Origin: Thamnaconus septentrionalis
Taxonomy: Eukaryota > Chordata > Actinopteri > Tetraodontiformes > Monacanthidae
Assembly (NCBI GenBank): GCA_009823395.1
Contig: CM020510.1
Coordinates: 6,473,773-6,537,772, forward strand
Length of the DNA stretch: 64,000 nucleotides
Direction: 5' to 3'
The position numbers were made by a program, and so were the translations under genes. Under the pieces are notes generated by a model. It had not been told where the DNA came from, did no database searches, and saw nothing but the letters and a program-made list of their open reading frames with translations. The stretch's first letter is position 1. Every line of letters begins with the position of its first letter. Below are positions 27,186 through 41,300 of this stretch, in pieces.

Positions 27186-30100
27186 TGAAGACACACCAGT
27201 GAGAATCTGGGTCAGCTTACTCAAAAAGCCGCTAACTCATTCAGAGTTAACACTCTTATTGCGTTGTTCCCCGTCTCCCGGCAACTGCAGCCAAACAGGA
27301 AATGCTGTGGATGCGAGTGCCCTGGTGGTCGCCATGGAAACGGCATGCTGTGGATGCTGATGTAACCGCTCTTGTAACTGTGATGTGTGTGCTGTTGTTG
27401 GGTCCGTCCTCCGTCCATGTGTTTCTCCGTGACCACAGTCAACACCCCGAGGGAAAAAGTTTTTTGGTTCCTCAGACTTTCGTAAATTTTTTTTTTTTTT
27501 TCCTTTTCCAAGAAAACCCATCAGTGCACCAGACTGTTGCCGAGGTCAGGCCGACATCGTTCTTTTGTTCTGAAGAAAACTGGCATTGTGGTTTTTTTTT
27601 TTTTTTATACTGCTGCAGCTTGGTGAAGCCATCCATCAAAATTTCCTTTATAGCAGGAAATAATCTGCAGAGAAATTATTCCTCATCAACAACGCATTCC
27701 TTCTGTAAAACACCCACAACCATGGTTCCAGAACACCAGTGTCACTTTCATCACCGACTAGTAAAAAGAAAAACACACCATGCAAAAGAAAAAAAAGCTA
27801 TAAAACTCTAAAATGAGTCAGATTTGTGTTGGAGTTCATCAATCTCAGCAGCTTTGACTGAGTGATGCGCAGAAGTTCTGGCAGTATTTCGTGACGATCT
27901 AAATCCTTGTCGCTCGTGCTTTTATTTTGAAGAATTTGACGTCGTCGCCTCCGATTTTTGTCGCCAAACCTGCAAAACCGTCCGTCGTTCCCGCGGCAAC
28001 GAGGATTAAAGGCCGAAGCGGCGCCAGGATTGACCTTTCTGAACGTCCCTGAGTCACATCTTTGTGTTGTCAACACCAGATCTGGGCGCTGAGCCCGTCT
28101 GTGATTATTTATGTGTTGAAACAGATGTTTTATTTATTCATATTTCACGGCCTGACTTGAGTATTTGGTTTCAGGTCGTTCAGCGAGCAGGTCAGCCAAC
28201 AAATGAATATTGTGAAACGTGCAGCAAGTGATGATTTTGAGTTGTTGGGGAAAAATAGAGGACTTCTTCTCCTGCTGAGCTGCACATGTGGAGTTTGTAA
28301 GGAATCCGTCAAAACAAGATTGTAACTGTGAAACTCTGCTCGTCCATCCTGCTGAGCTCCAGTCTTGAGCTTTTTCCAGGCAGGATTCCATCTTTAACCT
28401 TCTGGTCGTGCTTGGATGACAGAAGTTTCCACCAGTCACTTTCAGAGTCCCAGAAAGTATTTCTGCTTTTTTTCTGCAGCTACTCCTCCTCGATTGGAGG
28501 CTTCAAGCTGTTGCTGCCTGACTTGACTGGTAATAAACAATCTGATTGATCTGCTTGAATATGACAGACCAAAAGTGCGAGGTGTCAGTTCACCTTCCCT
28601 TGACAAACAGTTGAAATAATAACTTGTTAATAGATGGATACATGAGGTGAATCCAAGGCAAACGTCACTTCTGACCAATTCTGACAGATATGCACTACCA
28701 GTCAAAAGTTTGGACACGCTCTCTAATGCAATGTTTTTTCTTAATCTTTAGTGCTCTCTACATTGCAGACATACTGAAGACATCAAATATATGAGCAAGA
28801 TATATGTCATTATGCAGCAAAGAAAAACTATTTTTTCTTTGCCAATAGTTTGAAGAATTTCAATATAAAATGTGTTTGAGTTATTTTACACTTTTATTGT
28901 TTCCTACATAATTCCATGTGCGTTCATATGTAGTTTTGACGCCTTCAGTGAGAAACTGCAATGTCCAAACTTTTGACTGGTGAATATTCACCAACACATT
29001 TTCTCCTGCAAAATTTACATTTTGACGAAAAGACGCCGATGTCCTTGCGGGTCCCCGAGTTGTTGTGTCGAGCTCCCCCACAATGCAACTCTCTCTCTCT
29101 CTCTGCAGTCACATTACATAACACGGAAACTCAGGTTGGGTCCTTGGAAAAGGCAGCCGCGGCTCACCGTTGTCATGGTTATGTGTGGGGCCGCAGCGGC
29201 TGCCGCCTGCAGAGACGCACCAACAGGAAGTGGGGAAAACAGAAACACAATCGACTCTTTCATTTTCATTTCCTTTCCGAGTCGGGGAGCTCGGGGCAGT
29301 CGGCAGGCTGTCCAGAGGTGTCATCCAGTCAGGGTGACACGGACGGACGGACGGACGGATGCTCTCATCCTCCAGCCCTCCCCCTCCCCCTCCCTTCCCC
29401 TCTGTGGGCGGGATTAGCCTGAGCCGCCTTCTGCCTGCCTGCCTGCCTGCCTGCCTGCAGGAGAGGGGGAGGAGGGGCCGTGACACACACGCTCACCCAC
29501 TCGCGCACACGCGCCGCTTCCCCTTAACCCCTCCCCTCCTCCAGCCGCCGCTCAAAACGCACAGCAGCGTGCGCCGCTTCGCCAGCCTGCTTACATCATC
29601 GCTGTCCTCGTCCTCCGCTCAGGCAGCCTGCAGATACGACCCATGCACGCTCTCTGCCACCGCACACGGCCCGGTGTGGGCGCTGTGCCTGGACGAGCAG
29701 CCGGGACGCGGCGCTGAAGAGGAGGAGGAGGTGGAAGAAGAGGGGAAGGATACTTTACGACTTGAGTGACAGTGTGAGGAGGAGGAGAAGGAGGAGGAGG
29801 AGGAGGAGGCGGTGACACCTGCTGCATCCCTCAGGTGCTTCTGTCTGTCTGCAGACATGAAGGCGGCTTTGGCTTGAGTGGGAAGACGCAGCAGACGCTC
29901 CGGTGGCATCTGTTGCCGAGGTGGAGCGGCGGAGCGGCAGCCTGGTCGGCCCGCGAGCGCGTGTGTGTGTGCCAGCGAGCGGTTGAGCGTGCGTTCCCGG
30001 CGCGCCGACCGCACGGCTCCGCATGCTTCAGATGGTCCGAACTCTGGCCCAGTTCAGCATCGCTCTGGAGGAGATGCAGGAGCACGGGGAAAAGGAGGGG

Positions 30101-30282
30101 GAGGATGGGGGAGGCGGAGGTGGAGAGGAGGCGGCGGCGGCGACGGACAGGGAGAGGCGGGACGGACCGGAGGCGTTCAGGAACAACAACAACAACAGAA
30201 GCAGCAGGAACGGGAACCCGAATGGAGAGGTAGCCTGGTGGTGTCTTGTCCTCACTGTGGAGCTGTGCGTGTATCTGTGTTT

Positions 30283-30325
<43 letters not shown>

Positions 30326-33300
30326 TCTTCATTTTTCAGTTTTAGTCATGGTTGCAGCTCTGTTTCCCTCTTTTTTTTTTTGTTGTTGTTCCTACTCATT
30401 CGTCCCACTTCCCAGAACGACTCCTTGGCCAGGTCCGTATCTCCCTCGTCTTATCTGCCCGTGACACAATTACAACCCAGTCAATCACACAAAAGAGCCC
30501 CAAACTCCCGTCGCCACTGACACACCTCTTCACCTGCTCGGTGTTTTACTCTGCGGCGCCACCGGTGGGTTTTCCAGGCGCTTCCGCTGTTTGTTTTGCC
30601 AGCTTGTCGTTGACAGGTGGTGCTGAAAACCATTGAGTTCACCCCGACAACGATGCCGGAGACAAAGTGCGGCACATTGAAAACAAGATTCCTTTCCAGA
30701 GGAAATGTTTAAAAAAAAAAAAAAAAAAATAAAGTGATGGGAAAGCTCAAGTTTGAGAGAGAGATGCGTCTGACTTTTCTGTCTCGATGGCAACATCCGT
30801 TTTTATCACCACTTATCCAGCGCTTAGTCTAACAGGTGTCCCATCTGGGTCAGGTCGGCACTTTGACCCGTTTGGTAGCACGTGTTTGAAAAATCAGGAT
30901 GTTTTAATCAAGATTTTTTTACTTCTGGACTGATTTTGGTGTGTGTGCATGTGTGTGTGTGTGTGTGTGTTATTTTGTGTTGGTTTAGAAAACGTCATAA
31001 CGTTTGCTAAACACCGTCAAGAGAAAGTAAACAAGCAAATCTCCTGATTAGACGCAGTGCCGCAGTGATTCCAGTGAATCGTCTCAAGTCGGGGAACAAA
31101 TAAACAATCCATTTATGGGTTTCTTGTGAACGGCGACGCTCGTTGAGAGAGAGCGAGATGAGAAGAAATGAACGAGGCGACGTCAACGGAGGAGTCGGGC
31201 TTGGGCGAGGGAGGGAGGGAGGGAATCGATGGCGTGCGAGAGGGAGAGTCATTGATCGTGTGGAGTTGGGTCGCAGCGTTTTGTTTTTCTTTCCGCCGCC
31301 TCAGAAATGACAGTTTGGGAGCATTGAGAGTGATGGAGCGCACACACGCACTCCTCCGTGGCCCCGGTTCAGCTGAGAGACTGCGAGGGAGGGAGGGAAG
31401 GACGAGGGAGGGAGGGAAGGACGGGACTCGCAGACACCTGACCGCGGCGAGGCTTCCTGTCGGGGATGTTTGAGTGAGCGGAGCAGGAGAGGATGTGAGG
31501 AGAGGATGCGTCCCTGTTTGGGCTCTGCCTGTTGCTGCTCTCACCAAGCTGTTGCCATGGGACACAGTCGTCTGCGATGGGAGGGGAGAGAGTGTGTGTG
31601 TGTGTGTGTGTGTGTGGGGGGTAATTAAATAGCTGTTTTTCATCATCTTCTCTCAGTGTTTTAAGAGTCATTTCAATAAAGAGCTAAACACAGTGGGGAT
31701 TGAAAGACATCTTTTGTCTTCACGCCTTTGTTCTTTTTTAAATTGACAATAAATCATGTTTCTACATATCCCAGGATATAGTGTTCCTTTTATGAGGTGG
31801 CTCACCAAAATACTCCATCCATCTGCTGCTGCTCCGGCCCCTCTGTCAAATTTTAGAACCCACTGTAGCCAAGCAGTCAGGAAAGTTTGCCCACCCCTGG
31901 TCTACTGGAACAGAGTAGAACAGAAAATGCACATGTTTTATTGAGAGGAATACTATTAAAATAAAAGTAATGCATCGCCGAAAATTGTCTTGAAAGCTTT
32001 AATGTTTTGTGAACCCAGACAAGCAAAAAAAAATAATTCATTGAAATGATGTCAGTAAATGACACCATTGAGGGTTCTGATGGTTTTACGCGGTGCCAAA
32101 GTTGTTCTGGAGTCACTAAAAGACAAAACCAACGGAGGACAAACGGCCGAGATTCAAAACTCTGCTGGCATGAAGAATGTTTGATTCTCCGCCACTGCCT
32201 GTGCTGTGTGGAGCTGTGGGTGGTCCGCTCAGTCTGCACACCTGTGTTATTGCGTTGAGCACTTGATTTTTTCATGACCCCTTTGAAAAAGAAAAGGTCA
32301 TTTTTTTTTTTTTGATAATACAAGACTGAAATAAGTGGTGCTTTTCAGAGTTCTGGCCCAAAAGATTCCCGTTAGTAGAAACACTTTATGTAGAAGAATA
32401 AGTCTATTCATTCCTCAATTCATTTTTTTTCACATTAAAGTTCTGCTGTTAATGGAAAAAATAAGGAGAAAAAAAGAAATCATAAATGGCCCCTGGCTGC
32501 TGAGCTGCTGGTCCTCAGGACGCAGCTCCATGATGCTGCTGCTGCTGCTGCTGCTCTGCAGTACTTAGCTGCAGCTGTGCGGAGTAGCTGTTTTTACAGA
32601 CCCCCCGTGAATGCACCATTTTGAAGAGAGTGAGGAAACAGTTGCTTTTCTGATCAAAATGAGGTGTTCTTTGTTTTCCTGTTTGTTCTGAACTGGCATG
32701 CAGTACTTCTTGCAATACAAACCTAATGTGATTGACAGAATTTCCGTCCAATCGCCTTCAAAATTTTATTCTGAATGTTTCCAATGGGCTTTGCAACCCC
32801 TTTCTAAACTAGTAATTCCCCTAAAGCAATAATTTTGACTTTCAAGATGGTAAGTGCAAAGTTGCCCTGCACCAAGTCTGTGTCTTGAAAAGATTTGTGG
32901 TTTGCCGTGCGTGCATGGCGTTTCTTTACCCGCTCAGCATCATGGCGGTGTTTCTGTTTTCGGTCGGGCTGACATTAAAATGTTGATTCCAATTAGGCCC
33001 GTAATGAGATGGAGGCAGTGGATCTGTGTCCCTTAATTAGATAATTTTCTCGGAAAAACTTCATCTGTTCAGTGGCAGCTGTGTCCTCGCGGTGGCCGCG
33101 GGGCCCAAGGCTTTTCACACCGGCTGAAGGTTTTGTGTCTCGGGGGGTGCGGCCACCGCTTGAAAATAAAATAAAGGAGATAGAATGGTGAGAGAAACGG
33201 GATGAGTCTTGTCCATTTAAAGCTCACCAAGTTTCTCCCTCCTCTGCCACTGCACCACCTTTAACCCCATCAGTCCCTGCAGCGCCCCCTCCTGGGATGC

Positions 33301-35254
33301 CCCCAGTGCCAAACACTAAACATGGCCTTTCTGGGAAACTATTGTTCTGGTTATTTTTAGGGCACAGCAGTGCAAAGCTGGGCGGGGGGTGTTGCTATTT
33401 TTGTGTATTTTGAGTGTGTCTGTGTGTGTGTGTGTGTGTGAGGAGGAGGGGTGATGCCTTCAGCTCTGGATGCTATTTACTTATAGGACATATCTGCCTC
33501 CACAGTGTTTTGGGGGTCCTGAGGGTCCTGTGTTTTCGGGGGATTCAGCCCCCTGAGAAAACTCCCACCTTTATTTTTCCACAATTGTTGCATCCTCCCA
33601 CCTCTTTTCCCATTTCCTCTCACACAAACCTTCTGATTCCCTCCATCAGGTGCTATTTTAGCACTTCTCTTGTCGACACTCTCCAGTCCTGCATCTACAC
33701 CTTCCTCCCTCCCATCTCGACCTGCTTGAACACACTTCTGTGCCTCTTGACCTCTCCCTTCGTTGTTCAGTCTGGACTGTTGACCCTCGCCAAGCCATCG
33801 CTAAGGACCCTGCAGGAGTTCCTAAACAGTCATCTGGACCACGGGCCACAGAACACATTGTAGGACATGATTGTCAAGCTAGGAAGAAAAAAATCTAAGA
33901 ATATCAGCTAACAGGATTACAAGATGATTTCCGGTCACGATTGACGTGAAAACTTGTTTTGATTTTGAAAAAGCTGAAACTGCTGCAGCGCTAATCTGCT
34001 TAGCTGCATTGAGGCACTTTGAACGGCCGCTCACAGCTGATTCGTCCTGCCTTTGCCACGACTAAGACTTCTTTTTATAACTATGCAATGCAAAAAACAA
34101 GAAACGCTTTAGACTGGGAGCTCCTGGTGTCCTGCAGCTGTGGATCTGCTGCGTCACGGTCCTTCAACCGGCTACCCTCCAGCTACCCACACGTCTCCTC
34201 GGTGCCCCGCCGTGTTTCTCAGCAGCTCACTCACAAGCTGCCGTGAAAACCTTCAGTCATTGTTCCAGGGCTCGGCTGAGTCACTCCGCGCTGCCGAGGA
34301 CTTCCTGCCCTCGCTGACCTCTAATCCGCCGCTTTTGTTCACGCGTAGGTGTGCGTTGGTGTGTGTGTGTGCAAGCTGTTTTGAGACTTGTTGCAACTGA
34401 GGTAAAAAAAGAAAAAAAGAAAATAGAGATCTGAAATGCCAGAAGGCCAAAAGGCTGCTGCTGAGCATTTTCAAAGTAATTTTCTTTCTTCCCTCCCCAC
34501 TTTGTTAGGTATCGTCAATGAGAAATTTACCAAATAAAGTTTGGTTTCCGTCCGGGGCTGACTCACAGCCCGCCCCGCTGTCTCGTTATCTCACTTCAGG
34601 AGACTGGTGGGAGCCTCTCGCTGGTCTCGGCCAGACGTGCAGGGCCTCCACGCCGACTAGATTTTGTTTTGCTTGCAGTCATCAAGAAGGTTTTGAATAA
34701 AAACACCCCGCATGAAGAAATTGTGCGTTTAAAAAAGTGTCTCTGTTTTTTTTTGCAGGACATGAGGAGACACGTGATGATGACCCTCCTGGACACGGAG
34801 CAGTCGTATGTGGAGTCGCTACGCAGCCTCATACAGGTGAGATGCACTGTCCCAAAAAAAAAAAAAAAAAAAAAAACAAAACATGAATTCATTCAAACGC
34901 AGACTTGCACACAGCAGCACGGTGACGTCGAGCAAGTAAAACTTAAGTTTAAACCAATTTGAAAAAGCTCACGCTTGTGCAGCATCTGCAACTTTCTTCT
35001 ATCCAGCAAGGCTCGATCAGAGTGAGACGTTTGCTGAGGTGCGCACAGTTTGATTATGTAACTTTTCATTACAAACACGCAGACGGACGGACGGACGCAC
35101 GCACGTATGCACGCACGCGGCAAAACAAACACACTGTCGGGGATTCGCAGCTTTCAAATGTAGGTAACAGAGGCATTATGTAATCCACTTATTTTCACCG
35201 AGCCTGTCAGGATAATCTTCTAACACCATCACATCTCACCGTCCTCAGCATTAT

Positions 35255-35314
<60 letters not shown>

Positions 35315-38300
35315 TCACTCACACTTATAAGCCAACCTTTCCCCTAAATCTGCGCCTTGTCCCAGTCAAATACACACACTCACCTGTGATCACCCAGTTG
35401 TGTAACCGGTCGCTGCCTGTTGACCATATGTGGGCAAACAAAATCTGTGTCTTTTCCTCAATTAAGTTAGTTAAGGTTTGTCTGTGTGTCTGTGTGTCTG
35501 TGTATTCTGCACACACTGTACCTTACACTCATCTAAAATGCACGTGGACGTTGCTCGTCCATATGCTTGTGCGTGTACGTGTCTGTGTGTGTGTTTTTGC
35601 GCACGCCTGCTACACAAAGTGAATAATCCTGAGCTGTGTTCCCATGGAGACAGAGACTGGAAGAGCTGCCAGCAGTGGCTCAAGGTGTCAGATGCGGCTT
35701 CTCCTTGGCGGAAGCCTCACATCAGCATAGAGTGAAGTTTGTTTTTGTGTGAATGAATAAATAAATAAAATAAACATTGTCATCCTCCAGTAAACTAAAA
35801 ATCAAGGAAGGACAAACTGCACTGCAGGGCTGCACTGCATTTGGAAAACATGCGGATTGAATGTTGAATTTGCACTCTGAATACAATTGCAAATGCAATT
35901 TTTTTTTAAATGTTTCAGTTACTCTGCACACTCACCTGTATGTGCCGCAAGTGACCAGTGAGTGGCGCCCCCTAGGGCAGCAGGGCTCCGTCTAATTTGT
36001 GTTGCGAGTGGATGACACACTGAACACAACATATTGCTATTCAAACTGCTCTGTGCAAACTGAGCGGATGTCAATGTTGGACAAAATCCGATAAACTATT
36101 GCTAAACTTTTGCATCCCTGAGCTCCACTGTGATAAACCATGGGTGGGAGTTCATCCTTGGAAAAAAGCAGCACTGACTCAGGACATTCCAGATCAGATG
36201 GTTCTGAAGAGGAGCTGCAACTCGTTACCGCAGGGAACACTTTACTAGTCATAACACAGTAAAAGAACACTGTGATTGTCGCATAGTTGACCAGCTGACT
36301 AACGACTCAATTTCTGGGCTCAACAAAACAAATTCAGGATGAATCACTGCCGCCAGAAATCCAATAAGAACTTCCAAGCTGCCGATTAGTCATCAGATGT
36401 TATAAAGTCAATGAGTCAATGAATGAGTCTTGCACAACTCACTGGACTCCACAGCGTCCAGGTCACATCTGTCCGAGTCCGACTCAGACAGTTAATTGAA
36501 TCTTCAGATTCCTCTCAGCTCTAATAGACTGCTGTGCGGTTGTAAGTGTGTGTGCGTGCGTGTGTGTTGAGGCTGAGTTTTTTTTTTTTCTGGACTGGAA
36601 ATCTAATTTCTTCAGTTTGAACGTGATTCTCTGTATTGGCTCTCCTTGAAATTCAATTAGCAAAAGCACCAAAGAAAGATCATGGACAGAAGTTCAGCTC
36701 ATGATGGATGGATCCCAGTATAATGTTGACAATGAAATGCTGAACCGCAAGGACGGGAGGTCTGTCATGTCAGCTTTCAATTGGAGTCCAGGCGGTTAAC
36801 AGTGGTTAAAAACACAATACTTGTCAATCAATTATAAAGGAAGTCTGTTGTCTGAAAAAGTCACAAAAATTGCCAAAAAATGTGAAAATTATTTTGTTTT
36901 TACATTTGGATTTTAGAAAGAGTGTCCTGAACCCTGTCCCATTGCAGCTCTGGATCTTTATATAATTGTCCATCAGACACACAGGGAGCACTGATGAACT
37001 GGTGTCTCCTCCCCTGCAGGGCTACATGCGTCCCCTCAAACAGCCCGACAGCAGCTCCATCGTGGACCCCCTGCTGGTGGACGACATGTTCTACCAGATT
37101 CCCGAGATCCTGGAGCACCACGAGCTCTTCCTGGAGGAGGTGGCCGCCTGCGTCGGCCAGTGGAATCACGCGCAGACCGTGGGACACATCCTCATCCAAT
37201 CAGTGAGTAGTACTGACACAGCACAACGTTTAGAAAGAGTCTGAAATCTTATCAGGCGTCATTTTAATGGACGCAACCGAGAAACCAACGCAGGAGTTTT
37301 TGTGGAGCGCCCAGAGACTTCTTGCTGTTGTTAACTGAGGGGAAAAGTTCACGAAGCCGAGTGTAAAAACGTTGAAAAAAAAAAAAAAACTTGATCGTGT
37401 GTGTGTAGTGACTGGTTTGGTGAACTGGCCATATGTGGTTTTGTTTATATGGCCTTGCAAATTATTTGTGCAATTAATTTCTGGACCTAAATAAGCAAAA
37501 TTACGTAACGCTGCAAACATGTCCCTTGCGGTCTGTAACTCTCAAGTTGGCTTGTTGCTTGGTAGGAGTTTTATGGGCTGCAAACATCTTGTTGTTGATC
37601 TTTTTCTAACATTTTTTGTGGCCCAACAGGAAAGCCGCACTGAAAAATCCCTTTTGCGGGTTTTATCCTGCTCACAAACTGGCAGTTGCATGTCGTTAAA
37701 AGCTACAAGTAAAAGAATGTGTAAGAAGAAAAACAGTTAAATGTGCAAGTTACAACATAACTTGCATTCTGGCTGTCCAGTGACTTTTTTAGGCTAAAGC
37801 ACTGCTGCTTTCATGTATTTCTATTTTCTGTCTAAAAACCGTCCATCTGGAAAAACCTTTTACAGTACAAATTGGTCCAATTTGACAAAAATGTACTTGA
37901 CTGTTGAGCAGAAAGAACTTAAAGGAATAAAGGAATGGTCTTCAGAGAGGGAAAAAAAATAATTCCAGGCAGCAGGGCAGAGCGAGGGGTGGGTCTTTTA
38001 GAAGGGGCATGATCTATAGTTGGCAAGGCTCGATTAATATTTTGTTTTCCCACTGACCTTGTGGCGACCCATTTAAAATTTCCCATGACCCCTGGGTGGC
38101 CGTGGACGTCGCCTCTGGAAAACAGTCCTGTAAAACATCCGCGTCGGGCTAAATGTCACATCTCCTCGTCTGAGAATGACGGGAACTTCTTCTCCTCCTC
38201 CAGGCTGAAACCCGAAACACGCATTCAGAGGCCACATTATTGTCTTTTGAAGAAGCGAGGTTCCAATTTGTTTACATGTTTGAGCAGGATGCTTTGTGAG

Positions 38301-41300
38301 CCGTCAGTCTCTCTGTGTTTGCGTCAGTGCTATTGTTGTCCCTCTCAGCATGACGGGGAGCAAAACTTTCACCCAAACTGTGCCACCGTCTGTGATTCAG
38401 GCAACACAGGAACCACAGGAAGCAGTTCTGGCTCACTACTCATTAAATTAACTGTTTTGCTGCACTTCAAACATACTTATCATCTCATCTACTTGAATTG
38501 CAACAACATATGCAGTGGCGTGACTGGCATTTATTATGTTGGAATCGTAACTCATTCATTCATTCATTGTGGTAAAAGCTGTTTTACAGATCTTGTACTT
38601 ATTTTTCCCATCTCCCATCTCCTCCTGTGTAATTACCAGCCTCTAATCAAGCATCAAGGCTCCATAAACTCCATAAGAGGCTCCATAAAGGGTCCTTAAC
38701 ACACATGATACAAACAAAAGTCAATGACAGAAAGCATTTTTGCTACAGCCATCGTCACGTCACTCACCCATTTTGACTTTTTGAAGGCTCATCAGTGACT
38801 TTTACAGCAGTCCTGGGAATTAAGTATTGTTTTGTTTTTTATGAAATGACAAGAGGTAACACGATAGCGAAATAAGTCGAATCAAACGTTTTCTATGCGG
38901 TATTTCATTAGATTCTGTTGCTGTTGAGGTCGAGCTTAATACACTGATGAGATTAATTAAAGTGGCGCAGTCGAATAATATATATCTCTCTATCGGTGAG
39001 CAGTCGAGCGTGTTTCCTGCAACTTGATAGCAGTCACGCAAAATGTGCTCCTTTCACTTTAAATGCCGGTTCCGCTCTGCTTGGGTCGTAGCTTAGCGCT
39101 CGCTAGCTTGCTATCTAGCTAGCTAGCATGACGTTGTGTCATTGGCCAATGCTAACGCGCTGGCAGTAGGAATTCGGGCTGTGATTAGTTTGTGTAAAAC
39201 GCAATCCTCCCCACCCCCCCCCCGCCCCCCGCGCGCGCCTTGCTAAAGTCTCAGCAGCGGTACTGCTTCCCAGGCCTCGTTGGCGCAGTAGGCAGCGCGT
39301 CAGTCTCATAATCTGAAGGTCGTGAGTTCGAGCCTCACACGGGGCAAGATATTTTTCCCCCCCATATTTAGTAAGTTTATCTTATTCAAAAAAGAAAAAA
39401 AAAGAAAAGGTATGCTATCTTGATAAATAGTACATAAATAACAACCATCTGGATCAATCCTATCTCCTCATGTTACTGCTGAAATGTTCTGAAAAAACAA
39501 GATGAGAGTTACTGTGATGTCACTGTTAGTCGCAAAGACAACAGAAGCCCAGGTAAAAATCCTCTTTTATACCTTGAAGCACATGTTCAGTAAGCAAGTG
39601 GTTATTGATGGTGGCTGTCCTCTTGGTTAGGAGTGGAGACTTCTACCATCTGTTAAAGCAGGCTGAGATGTTTCTGACACCTTGAAATCAGTTTCATCCC
39701 TGCTTCCACTCAGGCAACATCTCATCCAGATGTTGTTTGATTGTCGCCCCTTTCAGTGTTGACAGCGATAGTGGTGGTAATTGAGGATGATGATTTTTTT
39801 TTTATATCCTGGACTGCTTTTCTGTGTTAGACAGTTTTGACTGAGTGGAGGGCTTCTGCAGAGGCTACTTACAGACAAGTATAATGTCATTTATTCTGAA
39901 ATGCTTTTTCCCCCTGCAGTATGTTTAATCTTCTTACGCTGCTGTAAAGAACACTGTGAATGCATAAAAACGGTGGGGCGGGATCCCATACACAATGCTA
40001 AACACTCATAAAAGTGCTGCATTCTGGAGTTTGGTCAAAATAGATGGATGTGTTTTCAGAGTATCAGTCATCCTGCTCCCCCACCACTTTAATCAATATT
40101 AATTTCTTTACCTACGCAAACAGGAAGTAAATGTTGGGCTTTCCACTCCGCAGGAGGGTCCGAGACAACCGGAAGGGGGCAGTGATCAGATGTGTCAGTG
40201 TCCCCCAGCTGTGACTAATCTGGGTCAGGTTACTTAATGAAAGGCTAAAAAAGCATTTTAGCCTGAGTCTCTGACGTCAGATTGTGTCTCTTCTTCTCTC
40301 TGTCTCTTTGTGTGAAGAAACCAGGTCAGGATGAATCATCGGCGTGTTTGCGCGCATGTTTTCAGTGTCTATGTGTGTCAGTAGAAACGTGAGTGCTTGA
40401 AGTTTTGAAATATTCCTTTTTAATCGAGGCCACTGCAGCGATCTCTCAAATTATGGCTCTTATTTGTGGTTATTGTGATAAAACCCGCAGGAATGGATTT
40501 AACGCGTCTGGAAAGTTGTGGTCAATCACACGTGACCAGCAGGAGTTGCGTCCTGTTTGAAGCCGATGTTTCATGTCTGTTTGTTAAAAAGTCATCCTGA
40601 TATAAAAATGAGGTTGTGTTTTATCACTGGTGTGGGTCGTTTCATCAGGAATTTGTCAAATCGAGAAACTTAAGCATCATCAAGATCTTAGCGCTGATAG
40701 AAACTTCTTGATTTGTGTCTTATTTTCTATTGAAGTGAAGCAATAAGCTCCTGTTTATTTTGCCAGAAGCACTGTGTTCTCTGTTATGAGCTAAGCTGAG
40801 CTCAAAGTCACCCCGAAGGTCCTCTCTTTCCCTCCAGTTCTCCAAAGAGTCGCTGGCTAACATGTATTCAGCGTACATCGACAACTTTCTCAACGCCAAA
40901 GACGCTGTGAGGATCGCCAAGGAGGCCAAGCCAGCGTTTCACAAGTTTCTGGAGGTTCGTATTTGGAGCACCAGTACATGCAGGGCTTTCTTACTTGTTT
41001 GGGAAGAAGAAAAAAAACACTAGATAACCATCAAGGAATTTGAAAAGTGATAAGGTGCTTTCTTATGCACTATATCTTGCTTGTGCACAGGGTTTAGCTG
41101 AATACATGTTTACAGAAATAAAAGCCTTCATGTCAGGGAAGCTCAAATCCTGCAACTCAGCGTTTGGACAAAGCCACCTTGCCACCTTGTGGTGGAGACA
41201 TGAACTGCAGCAATCAGAGCTTCATGAGCTTCTTGTTTCCTCACTTGAACGTCAATGTTTAATTTTACTTCTGCTCCTGTCCTTTTCTCTTCATGCATTG

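Larger units (their letters stand above)
7251..34758 (+). other. arhgef17: arhgef17 intron 1 (27.5 kb)
   Basis: Donor GTGAGT at 7251, acceptor TTTTTTTTGCAG ending at 34758. No independent protein gene is convincing inside it. It holds many CA/GT, CT, GGA and CAG microsatellites, copies of a dispersed repeat (9.8, 16.35, 19.37, 22.35 kb), a Tc1-like MITE at 28.7 kb, AT-rich and hAT-like remnants near 26.3-27.0 and 31.9 kb, and two GC-rich blocks (about 14.0-14.3 and 29.4-30.2 kb) that could be internal first exons. Confidence 0.9.

Noticed and set aside
33414..33863. 149-codon frame in intron 1
   Set aside because: Its first part is a GT repeat and the rest shows no recognisable motif.
34669..34962. 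97-codon frame around exon 2 beginning MLAVIKKVLNKN
   Set aside because: Its upstream part is intron before a clear TTTTTTTTGCAG acceptor and its downstream part is intron after the GTGAGA donor; only 34759-34836 is coding.
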